From: Streptomyces sp. AC558_RSS880
Lineage (GTDB): Bacteria; Actinomycetota; Actinomycetes; Streptomycetales; Streptomycetaceae
Assembly: GCF_019049255.1 (NCBI RefSeq)
Contig: NZ_JAGMUJ010000022.1
Span: 1-64,000 of the forward strand
DNA length: 64,000 nucleotides
Reading direction: 5' to 3'
Shown here: positions 42,608 through 50,581 of the stretch, one piece after another
Numbering within the stretch: position 1 is the stretch's first letter
How the letters are laid out: each line of letters begins with the position of its first letter
The notes under the pieces: model-generated
What the model was told of the DNA's origin: nothing
Database searches by the model: none
What the model saw: the letters and a program-made list of their open reading frames with translations, nothing else
Made by a program: the position numbers and the translations under genes

Positions 42608-43366
42608 CTAGAGGCCGTCGCGCTCGATGAGTGAGCCGTCAGGACCGAGAGAGAAGAAGCGCGGTGGGCCCATGGCTTCCATGGCCCTTTGCAATGCCGC
42701 TTCCCGCTCCGCGGGATCAGGGCCGTGCGGGTCCCGGACCCGGAAGCCGTGCAGTCGGATGCTGCCCGTGTCGATGTCGTCCGGCTCGGGGCGGCCCTCC
42801 CGTACGAAGCCGCAGAGCGCGCGCAGTGCCTCTTCGCCCAGTTCCAAGGGGTGGAACGGCAGTGGGTACGGCTCTTCGTCCTCGTCCGGCCAGGGAATGA
42901 CGTCGGCCGGGCGGTCTCCGGCCCAGTAGGGCAGCTCGAAGGAGAGTGGTTCGCCGATGTTCTCGATGATGCCGCTGTCCGGCGACAGGCTCAGGGAGCG
43001 GACGAGGCGACCGTCCTCCCACACGGCGAACGCCAGCCAGTCGACGACGCTGTGCATGGCGTGCAGGACGAGCCGTCGGCCGGCACTCGCCGCCACGAGG
43101 TGTTCCGGAAGCTCGGAGGGGGCGTCGATCATCACTTCCTGATCACCGATGACCTCCACGCCCGGCCAGCTCGCTGCGCACACCGTCCCCTCCGGCGGGT
43201 ACACGCCGTTCCAGAGGTTCGTGCCCTCGCACTGCTCGATCTCCCGGCCCGGGTAGAGCCGCCGCATCATGGTGACCGTCCGGTCAGGGTCCGCCGCCCC
43301 CACGCGCCGCAGCAACCCTGGCACGTCGCCGTCCGCGTACACCAGCAGCCCCGTCTTGGCTCCCAA
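42608..43366 (-). CDS. DUF6928-like protein
   Basis: 252 residues. The start GAKTGLLVYADGDVPGLLRRV and the central NLWNGVYPPEGTVCAASWPGVEVIGDQ are features of a Streptomyces family annotated DUF6928, which I recall as scattered with other immunity-like genes. TTG at 43366 is chosen because GGGGAGGGG lies 5-13 nt before it and the family begins there. A longer GTG start at 43417 is unlikely since TAGGGT, a good -10 box, lies downstream of it (43411-43406). The Trp/Pro/Asp-rich C-terminal half is cytoplasmic. Confidence 0.75.
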   Translation of the reverse strand: MGAKTGLLVYADGDVPGLLRRVGAADPDRTVTMMRRLYPGREIEQCEGTNLWNGVYPPEGTVCAASWPGVEVIGDQEVMIDAPSELPEHLVAASAGRRLVLHAMHSVVDWLAFAVWEDGRLVRSLSLSPDSGIIENIGEPLSFELPYWAGDRPADVIPWPDEDEEPYPLPFHPLELGEEALRALCGFVREGRPEPDDIDTGSIRLHGFRVRDPHGPDPAEREAALQRAMEAMGPPRFFSLGPDGSLIERDGL

Positions 43367-43566
43367 AGCCCCTCCCCAGAGCGTTACGTCCAATAGATGG
43401 GCGCACCCTAGCCACACTCACTGACAAGTCGGCTCGACCTGCCTGGCCGGCTGGGCCGTCCGACGCCGCTCAACAGTGGCCAATGACGACCGACGACGAC
43501 CACCAGGCGCACGATCCCACCGCTTCTGATCAGCGAAAACCCAGCTCAACAAGATCCCCGGCAAAC

Positions 43567-43587
43567 CCAGGGCAAGAAGAAGTAAGC
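43567..43587 (+). other. attR-like direct repeat
   Basis: 21 bp identical to the gpmA 3' end at 34967-34987. The bases before it (GCAAAC) no longer code for GpmA, as expected for the element side of a junction. Confidence 0.8.
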
Positions 43588-43597
43588 AGGCGTGAAC

Positions 43598-43636
43598 AAG
43601 CCCCCTGCCTGCGGGGTCTCCGCGGGCAGGGGGCTT
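43598..43636 (+). terminator. Probable original gpmA terminator
   Basis: AAGCCCCCTGCCTGCGG pairs with CCGCGGGCAGGGGGCTT, followed by TTTT. It is orphaned beyond the right junction. Confidence 0.85.
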
Positions 43637-43673
43637 TTCGCCGGTCGGGCGTGTGGCGGCCTAGGGTACGGAA

Positions 43674-44234
43674 ATGACGTCTCCCTACGAAGGCCTGCTC
43701 GAGCACGTCCAGTTCCACCTGGGGCCGGTGACCCGTGCTCAGCGACCGGACGCCCTGGGTTACCACCGAGGCTTTGCCATCGGTCTTCACCGTCACCCCG
43801 AGCAGGAGATGGTGTCGGCCGCGACGACCGGCGTTCGCTTCCAGGAGGTGGAGGCCGAGCTGCCTGAGGAGTTCGTGTGCTCCGCGCGGCCTGGCCAGGA
43901 AACCGAGGCGACCTACCTCGTCCACACGATCGCCGACCAGGTCGTGCGGAGCGGCAAGGGCCACAACTCCGGTGACGGCTACCGCAGTGAGAAGCCGTGG
44001 ATCCCGGAAACGCGGATCTCCAGCCTGGTTTTCGGCGCGCATCCCCACCTGCCGGACCGGTTCGGCACCTTCCGGAACCCCGAGGGCCAGGTCGTGCTCC
44101 AGTTCATCACCCTGATACCGCTGACCGACCCCGAGTTCCTCTTCGCGCTCGACAAGGGTTATCCGGAATTGGTCGAGGTCTGGAGCGACAGGGAAACCGA
44201 CCTGCTGGACCTGCACCGTTCCTCGGCCGTCTGA
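43674..44234 (+). CDS. Suppressor-of-fused (SUFU) domain protein
   Basis: 186-residue protein of the bacterial SUFU family. Characteristic parts are TYLVHTIADQVV, the WIPETRISSLVFGAHPHLPDRF region and the end FITLIPLTDPEFLFALDKGYPELVEVW. Bacterial SUFU proteins are thought to be immunity proteins of polymorphic toxins (family knowledge). TAGGGT lies 6 nt before the ATG, so it is likely leaderless. It is just outside the island's right repeat and so probably belongs to the original chromosome. Confidence 0.85.
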   Translation: MTSPYEGLLEHVQFHLGPVTRAQRPDALGYHRGFAIGLHRHPEQEMVSAATTGVRFQEVEAELPEEFVCSARPGQETEATYLVHTIADQVVRSGKGHNSGDGYRSEKPWIPETRISSLVFGAHPHLPDRFGTFRNPEGQVVLQFITLIPLTDPEFLFALDKGYPELVEVWSDRETDLLDLHRSSAV

Positions 44235-44280
44235 TCAAGACGTCTGATCAAGACGTCCGGTCAAAACGTCCGGTCAAGCG
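44229..44280. repeat. Four tandem 13-bp repeats
   Basis: Units GTCTGATCAAGAC (twice), GTCCGGTCAAAAC and GTCCGGTCAAGCG in direct succession. The first unit contains the SUFU stop codon. Confidence 0.9.
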
Positions 44281-44403
44281 ACGAAGGTACGTGAACCGGG
44301 GAAGTTGACCGTTTTTCGTCTCTTGCGCAGTAGGTGTGGGGTGCTTAATGGTTCCCCACGCGGTCGTGGGGCCGCTGGGCGTCACACGACGTACGGGGGA
44401 CTT

Positions 44404-44958
44404 GTGGAGACGAAGGGGATTTTGGGACCGCCGGTGCCGCCGCCTGTGCCACCGGTGATTCCGCCACCACCGAACAGGAAGACCGTGGTTCTGCGGGTCG
44501 ACAAGCGGTTGTTGTGGGTGGGGGACGCCGCCTATCCGCTGCGCAACGTCACCCGGGTCTACCCCGTCGAGTTCAAACCGAAGCGCATGGAGACGTTCGG
44601 ATACTTCGTGATCGGGAGCGCGATCGCCTTCGTGGTGGCCAGGACGGAACCGGACACGGCGGCGGGCAGTGTGCTCGTGGTGATCGCGCTGTTCGCGTGG
44701 TTCCTGCGGGTGCTGACGTCGCCGAGCAAGTACGCGCTGGTCATCGACACGTCCGGCGCAGCGAGCGCCCTCGTGACGCTGCAGCACCACGAACAGCTCA
44801 AGCAGCTCGTCAACGCCATCGTGGAGGCCGTCGAGACGCCGGAGAAGCAACTCCACGTACAGGTCGAGAGCCTGCATATCAACCGCAACGCCTACCACCA
44901 CGGCGACAAGGTCAACATTTACGGCGGTCTGGGCAACACGGGGGTGCTGAAGAAATGA
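44404..44958 (+). CDS. DUF6232 membrane protein with C-terminal Gly/Asn motif
   Basis: 184 residues. A Pro-rich start (GILGPPVPPPVPPVIPPPP), then the DUF6232-like region KTVVLRVDKRLLWVGDAAYPLRNVTRVYPVEFKPKR, two membrane helices (about 66-85 and 92-110), a helical stretch HHEQLKQLVNAIVEAVE, and a C-terminal GDKVNIYGGLGNTGVLKK. The last 17 residues resemble the start of the next protein. GTG start with ACGGGGGACTT; the frame continues upstream without a ribosome site. Its stop overlaps the next ATG by 4 nt, so the pair is tightly coupled. Confidence 0.8.
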   Translation: METKGILGPPVPPPVPPVIPPPPNRKTVVLRVDKRLLWVGDAAYPLRNVTRVYPVEFKPKRMETFGYFVIGSAIAFVVARTEPDTAAGSVLVVIALFAWFLRVLTSPSKYALVIDTSGAASALVTLQHHEQLKQLVNAIVEAVETPEKQLHVQVESLHINRNAYHHGDKVNIYGGLGNTGVLKK

Positions 44959-45290
44959 CCGGTGACATCGTCCACATGCACAACGGAAGCCACAACGTCG
45001 GCATCATCAAGAACCAGTACGCCGGGCCCGCACAGCCGACGGCCCGGGAACTCACCGAGGCGATCGGCCGGCTGACGCAGCTTCTCGGGGAGCTTCGCGA
45101 GCAGGTGGCACCCGGGACCGCACAGGTCATCGACGACTCGCTGCCCGTGATCGTCTCCGCGGAGAGCGCACCGCAGGAGCGGCACCGGGCCTTGATCGCC
45201 GTGGCCACCATCGCCGCGACCATCGGCGCGCTGGGTGAGCCGACCGTCGAGGCGGCCAACAGACTCCTGGGACTTCTGGGACTCCTGTAG
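44955..45290 (+). CDS. Partner of the DUF6232 protein, N-terminal amyloid-like motif
   Basis: 111 residues: MTGDIVHMHNGSHNVGIIKN at the start, then a helical region (TARELTEAIGRLTQLLGELREQVAPG), then a C-terminal Ala-rich helical part resembling small regulatory domains found beside such genes (HRALIAVATIAATIGALGEPTVEAANRLLGLLG). Residues 3-20 line up with the C-terminus of the upstream protein (G-D-x-V, G, N, G, K shared). Translationally coupled by ATGA. No catalytic motif. Function not known; a signalling role is inferred from the shared motif only. Confidence 0.75.
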   Translation: MTGDIVHMHNGSHNVGIIKNQYAGPAQPTARELTEAIGRLTQLLGELREQVAPGTAQVIDDSLPVIVSAESAPQERHRALIAVATIAATIGALGEPTVEAANRLLGLLGLL

Positions 45291-45614
45291 GCGGTCGGCG
45301 GGAACGGGGTCGGCCCGGCGGGAGGCGGAGGAATTCACGGACGCCGCGAAGGGGGTCCGCAGACGGTCCCGCGCAGCGCGGTGCCGGGCATCCAGCCGGG
45401 CTCGAACACCGAGCGGACGACCAGGTGCTCCGTACGGCGCGTCCGTGGCGAAGGCGGCCGGCCGGCATGGGCGCCGGTACGCCGTCCACGCCGTGCCGGC
45501 GGCTGTGGCCGCGCAGGGCGTCGAGGTGACCGCCTTCGCCTCTGACGGGGCGCCCGCCTCTCGAAGCCGCCCGCCGAGGAACCGGGCGAGCGGCCTGGCA
45601 GGCGGTACCGGGCT
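45291..45614. other. Non-coding gap with a gene relic
   Basis: 324 bp. The only recognisable content is the 40-bp exact copy of part of the SDR gene (separate entry). The rest has no repeat or promoter I can support. Confidence 0.5.
45374..45413 (-). pseudogene. Relic of an SDR gene
   Basis: 40 bp identical to 47667-47706 inside the SDR gene; on the minus strand it encodes SVFEPGWMPGTAL, which follows the VNV strand of the SDR fold. Flanks on both sides no longer match, so only this core survives. Confidence 0.75.
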
Positions 45615-46958
45615 CTACTCCGTGAAGTCGGACCAGACCGTCTGCTGGGTGCCGGAGGCCGTGATGCCTCCGGAGTGGCCGCGCAGGCGGAGGTAGTCGG
45701 TGAAGAGGTCGGCGTGGCCGTCGCGGTCGGAGTCGCGCAGGCGGAGCCGTTCGCCGAAGGACTCGCCGGCTTCCAGACCGCCAGGCACGCTCGCGGTGTT
45801 GCGGTCGATGAACTGCGACTTGGAGCCGGTGAGCCCGGAGGCACTGCCGCGCAGGATGTGGACGGCGCCCGCGTCGGCGCGGCCGTCGAGGTCCTCTCCG
45901 GGGGCGGCGACGGCGAGGTCCGGGTAGCCGTCGCGGTTGACGTCGCCCACGGAGATCCGGGCGCCGAAGCGGTCGCCGGACTCCATGCTGCCGGAGACGC
46001 CCGCGGTGTTCTGGTTGACGCGGGTGACGCTGCCGGGGCCGCTGGAGCCGCCGCGCCAGACGAGGACGCCGCCCGCGCCGTTGGCGTTGGGGTGTCCGAG
46101 GGCTATGTCCCCGTAGCCGTCCTTGTTGAAGTCGGCGATCTGGGCGTCGACCTCCCAGCTGGTGTCCTCACCGGTGCCCAGCTTGTAGGTCTTGCCCCGG
46201 GTGAGCGTGCTTCCGCCGCGGATGAACCAGGCGCCGGTGACGGTGTGCTCGGTGCCGTCCACTCCGCCGACGACCACGAGGTCGGAAGCCTTGTCCTTGG
46301 TGACCCGTCCGGCGGTCAGGTGCTCGGCGAACATCTTGTCGTTGGTGAGCTTGGTGACCTTGCCGCTGAAGCCGGACTTGGTGAACGAGCCGACGTACAC
46401 GTGCGCGGTGTGGTCGTTGATCAGGGCCAGGTCGGGCTTGCCGTCGCCGTTGAAGTCACCGGCGACGAGGTCGAGGCCCATCTGGCCGTACCTGCCCGGG
46501 GACTTGTTCGGGACGGTGGTGCCTCCGGACAGTCCCGACGCGGACCCCCAGATGATCGTGGCCCCGCCCTGTTCCTTGCTCGTGCCCACGTCCTCGCCGT
46601 AGACGCCGACGGCGAGGTCGGCGTATCCGTCACGGTTGAAGTCGGCGGCCGCCATCGCGTTGCCGAAGCCGTCGTCCCACTCGTTGGCGCCGGGGACACC
46701 CGCGCTGTTCTGCGTGATGTTCTGCTTGCGCCCGTTCGGTCCGGTGGCCGTGCCGTAGATGACGCCGACCGTTCCGGAGCCGTCCGAGCCCGCGTCGGTG
46801 ACGCTCCCGCCGTACGCGTAGTCGCGGTAGCCGTCACCGTTGAAGTCGTCGGCGTACTTGGCGGGCGCCGCGGACGCGGTGGGGGCGGCGAGGAGCGGCG
46901 TGCAGAGCGCCGCTACGAGTGCGGAAGCGGCTGCGAGTGCGGTACGCGAGGAGGGCAT
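45615..46958 (-). CDS. Secreted FG-GAP/VCBS repeat protein
   Basis: 447-residue exported protein. Sec signal peptide of about 30 residues ending ASA-AP, then a seven-bladed beta-propeller of FG-GAP repeats with calcium loops of the type DFNGDGYRD, DFNRDGYADLAVG, DFNGDGKPDLAL, DFNKDGYGDIALG, DVNRDGYPDLAVA and DSDRDGHADLF; one blade (VTKDKASDLVVV) has a degenerate loop. No enzymatic domain. Such proteins are integrin-alpha-like adhesins or cell-wall-associated Ca2+ proteins in Streptomyces; the actual role is unknown. Confidence 0.9.
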   Translation of the reverse strand: MPSSRTALAAASALVAALCTPLLAAPTASAAPAKYADDFNGDGYRDYAYGGSVTDAGSDGSGTVGVIYGTATGPNGRKQNITQNSAGVPGANEWDDGFGNAMAAADFNRDGYADLAVGVYGEDVGTSKEQGGATIIWGSASGLSGGTTVPNKSPGRYGQMGLDLVAGDFNGDGKPDLALINDHTAHVYVGSFTKSGFSGKVTKLTNDKMFAEHLTAGRVTKDKASDLVVVGGVDGTEHTVTGAWFIRGGSTLTRGKTYKLGTGEDTSWEVDAQIADFNKDGYGDIALGHPNANGAGGVLVWRGGSSGPGSVTRVNQNTAGVSGSMESGDRFGARISVGDVNRDGYPDLAVAAPGEDLDGRADAGAVHILRGSASGLTGSKSQFIDRNTASVPGGLEAGESFGERLRLRDSDRDGHADLFTDYLRLRGHSGGITASGTQQTVWSDFTE

Positions 46959-47425
46959 GATTCTCCGAGGTCCGAGAAGCGTCCTGTGGACGGACGCTTG
47001 AACTGCGATCTTGGACGCGTACGGACCGTCAATGGTTGTACACCGGCAACGACCGCTTTCCCCTCACGGCAGCTCCGGTTCCGGCTCAGGCGGTCTCCCG
47101 GATCTCGACGGGATCGTACGTGCCGTCGTGGAAGTTGAAGGGCTTCACCTCTGTCCCGTACACGTGGCGGATGTGGCCGCCGTCGACCATGTCCCTGCTG
47201 GGGCCGGTCCGGCAGCTCGCGGAGGTGGGGCGGGGGCCGGCGCGGCTGGGATCCGGCCCGGTGGCCCGGCACCGAAGCCGTACGGGGCGCGTGACGCCGG
47301 CTTCGACGGTGCCGTCGCCGATCAGGCGCTGGTCGACGGCGCCTTCGCCGGCCTCGCCCGCGAACAGGCGGCCACCGACGCGGCGTCGGCCGAGTACCCC
47401 GGACCTGGGCGGGTGGGGCAGTGGC
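46959..47425. other. Gap with possible gene remnant
   Basis: 467 bp between two minus-strand genes. It includes the remnant frame at 47086-47190; the rest has no supported gene. Confidence 0.4.
47086..47190 (-). pseudogene. Short frame, probable C-terminal gene remnant
   Basis: 34 codons, MVDGGHIRHVYGTEVKPFNF... ending DPVEIRETA, read like a genuine protein C-terminus and stop cleanly, but nothing upstream continues the frame sensibly. I do not recognise the parent family. Confidence 0.35.
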
Positions 47426-48358
47426 TCACCTTTCGAGGAGCTGGGCGGTGGCCTCCCACAGGCGGTGTTCGCGGGCGCGGTCGTGGGCGACGGGGCGTAC
47501 CTCGCGTTCCTTGTCGACGACCACGAACGCGCCGTCGCGCAGGTGTGCCCACGTGTCGTCGAGGGCGATCGAGGCCAGCGCGGGCCCGGAGCGCTTCGGG
47601 GTGGACACGCCGGGCAGGGCGGCGATGCCGCGCCCGAACGCCCGCAGGGCCGCAGGCATGTCCCGGCTCAGCGCGGTGCCGGGCATCCAGCCGGGCTCGA
47701 ACACCGAGACGTTGACGCCGGGCCCGGTGTGGCGCTGGAGCTCGTGGGCGTAGTAGAGGATCGCCAGCTTGGCGGTGGAGTAGGCGACACCAGAGGCCTG
47801 GAAGTCCGGTTTCCGCTCGCCGGTCGCGGGCCGGGCGATCTCGACGGGGTCGCGCCACTTCGCCTCGGGTACGCGCAGCAGCCGCCGGTAGGCATTGGCG
47901 CTGTAGGTGTTCGAGCCGAGCAGCACGACGCGGGCGGGCCGGGCGAGTGAGCCGAGGAGGTCGCCGATCAGCTGGGCGTGGGCGAGGTAGTTGACGGCGA
48001 AGGTCATCTCGTAGCCGTCGGCGGAGGCGGCGCGGGTGTCGGACGACATGCTGCCGGCGTTGGCGACCAGCGCCCTCAGCGGCCGTACCGTCCCGGCGTC
48101 GAGCAGTTCCCGCGCGGCGGTCGCCGCGGCCCGTACGTCGGCGAGGCGGGACAGGTCACAGCCGATCTCGTGGACCTTCGCCCCGCGCGCGCGGGCCTCG
48201 TCGGCGACGTCCGAGAGCGCCTCGCCCCGGCGGCCGACCAGCAGCAGGTCGGGGCGTGCGCCGTCCGGGCGGTCCGCCATGGCGAGGACGGCGGCCCGGC
48301 CCAGGCCCCGGGTCGGGCCGGTGATCAGGACGGTTCCGGTTTCGGTGGTGGTGGTCAT
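47426..48358 (-). CDS. Short-chain dehydrogenase/reductase
   Basis: 310-residue SDR oxidoreductase. NAD(P)-binding TGPTRGLG (13-20), NAG in VANAGSM, and catalytic Tyr193/Lys197 in AYSTAK are present. The arrangement resembles WW-domain/light-dependent protochlorophyllide-reductase-like SDRs of the longer type with a substrate lid around residues 220-260. Substrate unknown. Divergent from an XRE regulator 101 bp away, which probably controls it. Part of the gene is duplicated as a relic at 45374. Confidence 0.9.
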   Translation of the reverse strand: MTTTTETGTVLITGPTRGLGRAAVLAMADRPDGARPDLLLVGRRGEALSDVADEARARGAKVHEIGCDLSRLADVRAAATAARELLDAGTVRPLRALVANAGSMSSDTRAASADGYEMTFAVNYLAHAQLIGDLLGSLARPARVVLLGSNTYSANAYRRLLRVPEAKWRDPVEIARPATGERKPDFQASGVAYSTAKLAILYYAHELQRHTGPGVNVSVFEPGWMPGTALSRDMPAALRAFGRGIAALPGVSTPKRSGPALASIALDDTWAHLRDGAFVVVDKEREVRPVAHDRAREHRLWEATAQLLER

Positions 48359-48459
48359 GGGGCGAGCCTCGGGGAGCGGGAGGCGGTCAGCCAGTCGTTC
48401 CGATGTCGTAGGACTGCCAGGGCCAGGACAAGGGCGACGGTCGCGCGCACACTGGGCGC

Positions 48460-49320
48460 ATGGAGTCGTGGGAGTTCGGCCGTACGGTGCGCCGGTGGCG
48501 GGATCGTGTGGCGCCGGAGACCGTCGGGGTTCCGGTCGGGCGGCGGCGCCGGGCGAGCGGGCTGCGGCGCGAGGAGCTGGCCGGGCTCGCCGGCATCTCG
48601 GCCGACTATCTGACCCGGCTCGAGCAGGGCCGGGCGACCGCGCCCTCGGCGCAGGTGGTGGAGGCCCTCGCGCGGGCGCTGCGCCTGTCCGACCCGGAGC
48701 GCGACCTCCTCCACCGGCTGGCCGGCCACAGCGCCCCCGGCCCCGACGTCGTCCCCTCCCGCATCACGCCGAGCGTGCGGCGGCTGCTCGACCGGCTGGC
48801 GCACACCCCGGTCGTCGTGTACGACGCCACCTGGACGCTCGTCCTCGCCAACGCGCCGTACGACGCGCTCATGGGCGACACGTCGGCCTGGCACGGCATC
48901 GAACGCAACGCCGTCTGGCGCAACCTCCTCGGACCCGGCACCCGCACCGTGCACACCCCGCGGGAACAGGCCGACCACGAGGCGCGGCTCGTCGCCGACC
49001 TGCGTCTGACCGCCTCCCGGTATCCCGCCGACCGGGCGCTCCGGAGGCTCATCGGCGAGCTCACGGAAGCGAGCCCGCGCTTCGCCGAGCTCTGGGACTC
49101 CGACGCCCCTCCCCCGCTTCCGGACCCGTCGAGGAGGAAGGTCGTCGACCATCCCGCGGTCGGCCGTATCACGCTCGACTGCGACACGCTCGTCGTCGCC
49201 GGGGACGATCTGCGCATCACGGTCTACACCGCCGAGCCCGGCACCGAGGACGCCGAGCGTCTCGCGCTCGCCGTCGTCCTCGGCACTCAGACGCTCGTCG
49301 ACCCGCAGGGTGCGCGCTGA
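48460..49320 (+). CDS. XRE-family regulator with MmyB-like ligand domain
   Basis: 286 residues. The N-terminal helix-turn-helix (about 5-85; SGLRREELAGLAGISADYLTRLEQGRATAPS) is the classical form of this large Streptomyces family. The C-terminal MmyB-like domain (about 100-275; YDATWTLVLANAPYDALMGD) is PAS-like and thought to bind lipids or other small ligands. Members usually regulate the neighbouring divergent oxidoreductase, here the SDR gene. Confidence 0.92.
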   Translation: MESWEFGRTVRRWRDRVAPETVGVPVGRRRRASGLRREELAGLAGISADYLTRLEQGRATAPSAQVVEALARALRLSDPERDLLHRLAGHSAPGPDVVPSRITPSVRRLLDRLAHTPVVVYDATWTLVLANAPYDALMGDTSAWHGIERNAVWRNLLGPGTRTVHTPREQADHEARLVADLRLTASRYPADRALRRLIGELTEASPRFAELWDSDAPPPLPDPSRRKVVDHPAVGRITLDCDTLVVAGDDLRITVYTAEPGTEDAERLALAVVLGTQTLVDPQGAR

Positions 49321-49496
49321 GGCCCGTCCGGGCCGCCGAGGAGGTGGTGTACGGCCTGTCCGCCGAGGAGGTCGTACGGCCCGTCCGCCGCCGGGACTCG
49401 ACCCGGGTTTGCCGGGTCGGCAAACGTGCTCGGGCTTCCGGGGCGGCCTTCCGCATGATCGAGGCACGGAAGACCACCGGGCCCGAAGGAGGGCGC

Positions 49497-50483
49497 ATGT
49501 CGCAGTACGCCACGGAGATCACACACCGGCTGGTTCCCTCGCCGGGAGGGCGGATCCATCTCGTGGAGCAGGGAAGCGGGCCACTGGTGCTGCTCGTGCA
49601 CGGGTTCCCGGAGTCCTGGTACTCCTGGCGCCACCAGCTGCCCGCACTCGCGGCGGCGGGGTACCGCGCGGTCGCCGCCGATGTGCGCGGCTACGGGCGC
49701 TCCTCCAAGCCGGCCGCGACGGACGCGTACCGGATGACGGCCCTGGTGGAGGACAACGTCGCGGTGGTGCACGCCCTGGGCGAGGAGTCGGCGGTGGTCG
49801 TCGGGCACGACTGGGGCGCGAACATCGCCGCGAACTCCGCCCTGCTCGCGCCGGAGGTGTTCCGCGCGGTGGCCCTGCTGAGCGTCCCCTACGCCCCGCG
49901 CGGCGGGCCCCGCCCCGGTGACGTCTTCGCCGGGATGGGCGGCGACGAGGAGTTCTACGTCTCGTACTTCCAGGAGCCGGGCCGCGCCGAGGCGGAGATC
50001 GAGCCCGATGTGCGGGGCTGGCTCGCGGGCCTCTACGCGGCGTTGTCCGCCGACACCATGCCCGCGCCCGGCGCTCCCGATCCGCACTTCGTCGGCGGGG
50101 GCGGGACCATGCGCGACCGGTTCCCCGCGGGCCGGCTGCCCGGCTGGCTGAGCGAGCGGGATCTCGACGTCTATGCCGGGGAGTTCGAGCGGACGGGGAT
50201 GACCGGCGCGCTCAACCGCTACCGGAACATGGACCGCGACTGGGAGGACCTGGCCGCGTTCGACGGCGCCCCGATCACCCAGCCGTCCCTGTTCGTCGGC
50301 GGCGGCCTGGACGCCTCCACGACCTGGCTGGCCGACGCGATCGAGGCGTTCCCGGTCACGCTGCCGGGCCTGGTCTCCTCGCACCTGCTCGACGGCTGCG
50401 GCCACTGGATCCAGCAGGAGCGCCCCGACGACGTCAACCGCCTCCTCACCGAATGGCTGGCGGTCATCCGGACCGTGTCGTGA
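49497..50483 (+). CDS. Alpha/beta hydrolase, epoxide-hydrolase-like
   Basis: 328 residues. Oxyanion motif HGFPESWYSW, nucleophile Asp105 in VVGHDWGANIA, and His303 in LDGCGHWIQQERPD follow the epoxide hydrolase pattern (Asp nucleophile rather than Ser). The cap domain is present between about 140 and 225; its substrate tyrosines cannot be assigned securely. ATG preceded by GAAGGAGGG. It lies 176 bp downstream of the regulator gene on the same strand, possibly a read-through unit. Confidence 0.88.
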   Translation: MSQYATEITHRLVPSPGGRIHLVEQGSGPLVLLVHGFPESWYSWRHQLPALAAAGYRAVAADVRGYGRSSKPAATDAYRMTALVEDNVAVVHALGEESAVVVGHDWGANIAANSALLAPEVFRAVALLSVPYAPRGGPRPGDVFAGMGGDEEFYVSYFQEPGRAEAEIEPDVRGWLAGLYAALSADTMPAPGAPDPHFVGGGGTMRDRFPAGRLPGWLSERDLDVYAGEFERTGMTGALNRYRNMDRDWEDLAAFDGAPITQPSLFVGGGLDASTTWLADAIEAFPVTLPGLVSSHLLDGCGHWIQQERPDDVNRLLTEWLAVIRTVS

Positions 50484-50581
50484 CGGCTTGACACCCCGCG
50501 GTTGGCGGAAGGTTCACCTCCGCCGGACATCTCCATGGTCGAACGCGCTTGTTCCGCAATCGAGTCGTCATGGGGGATGTC

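Larger units (their letters stand above)
34967..43587. mobile_element. 8.6-kb integrated element or island at the gpmA 3' end
   Basis: Flanked by a 21-bp direct repeat of the gpmA terminus, each copy followed by a related hairpin. The interior differs from the chromosome around it: one gene near 52 % G+C, several single-gene blocks of unknown or immunity-like type, and recurrent repeat blocks. I find no integrase, relaxase, tra or replication gene, so it is either a degraded element, a cis-mobilisable element relying on another integrase, or the product of several insertions. It carries its own version of the gpmA terminator. Confidence 0.75.

Noticed and set aside
34988..43566. Integrase or transposase inside the island
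   Set aside because: No open frame shows the R-H-R-Y or serine-recombinase signature or a DDE triad. A weak GHPDPAT-like string near 42425 lies in a frame antisense to a better gene.
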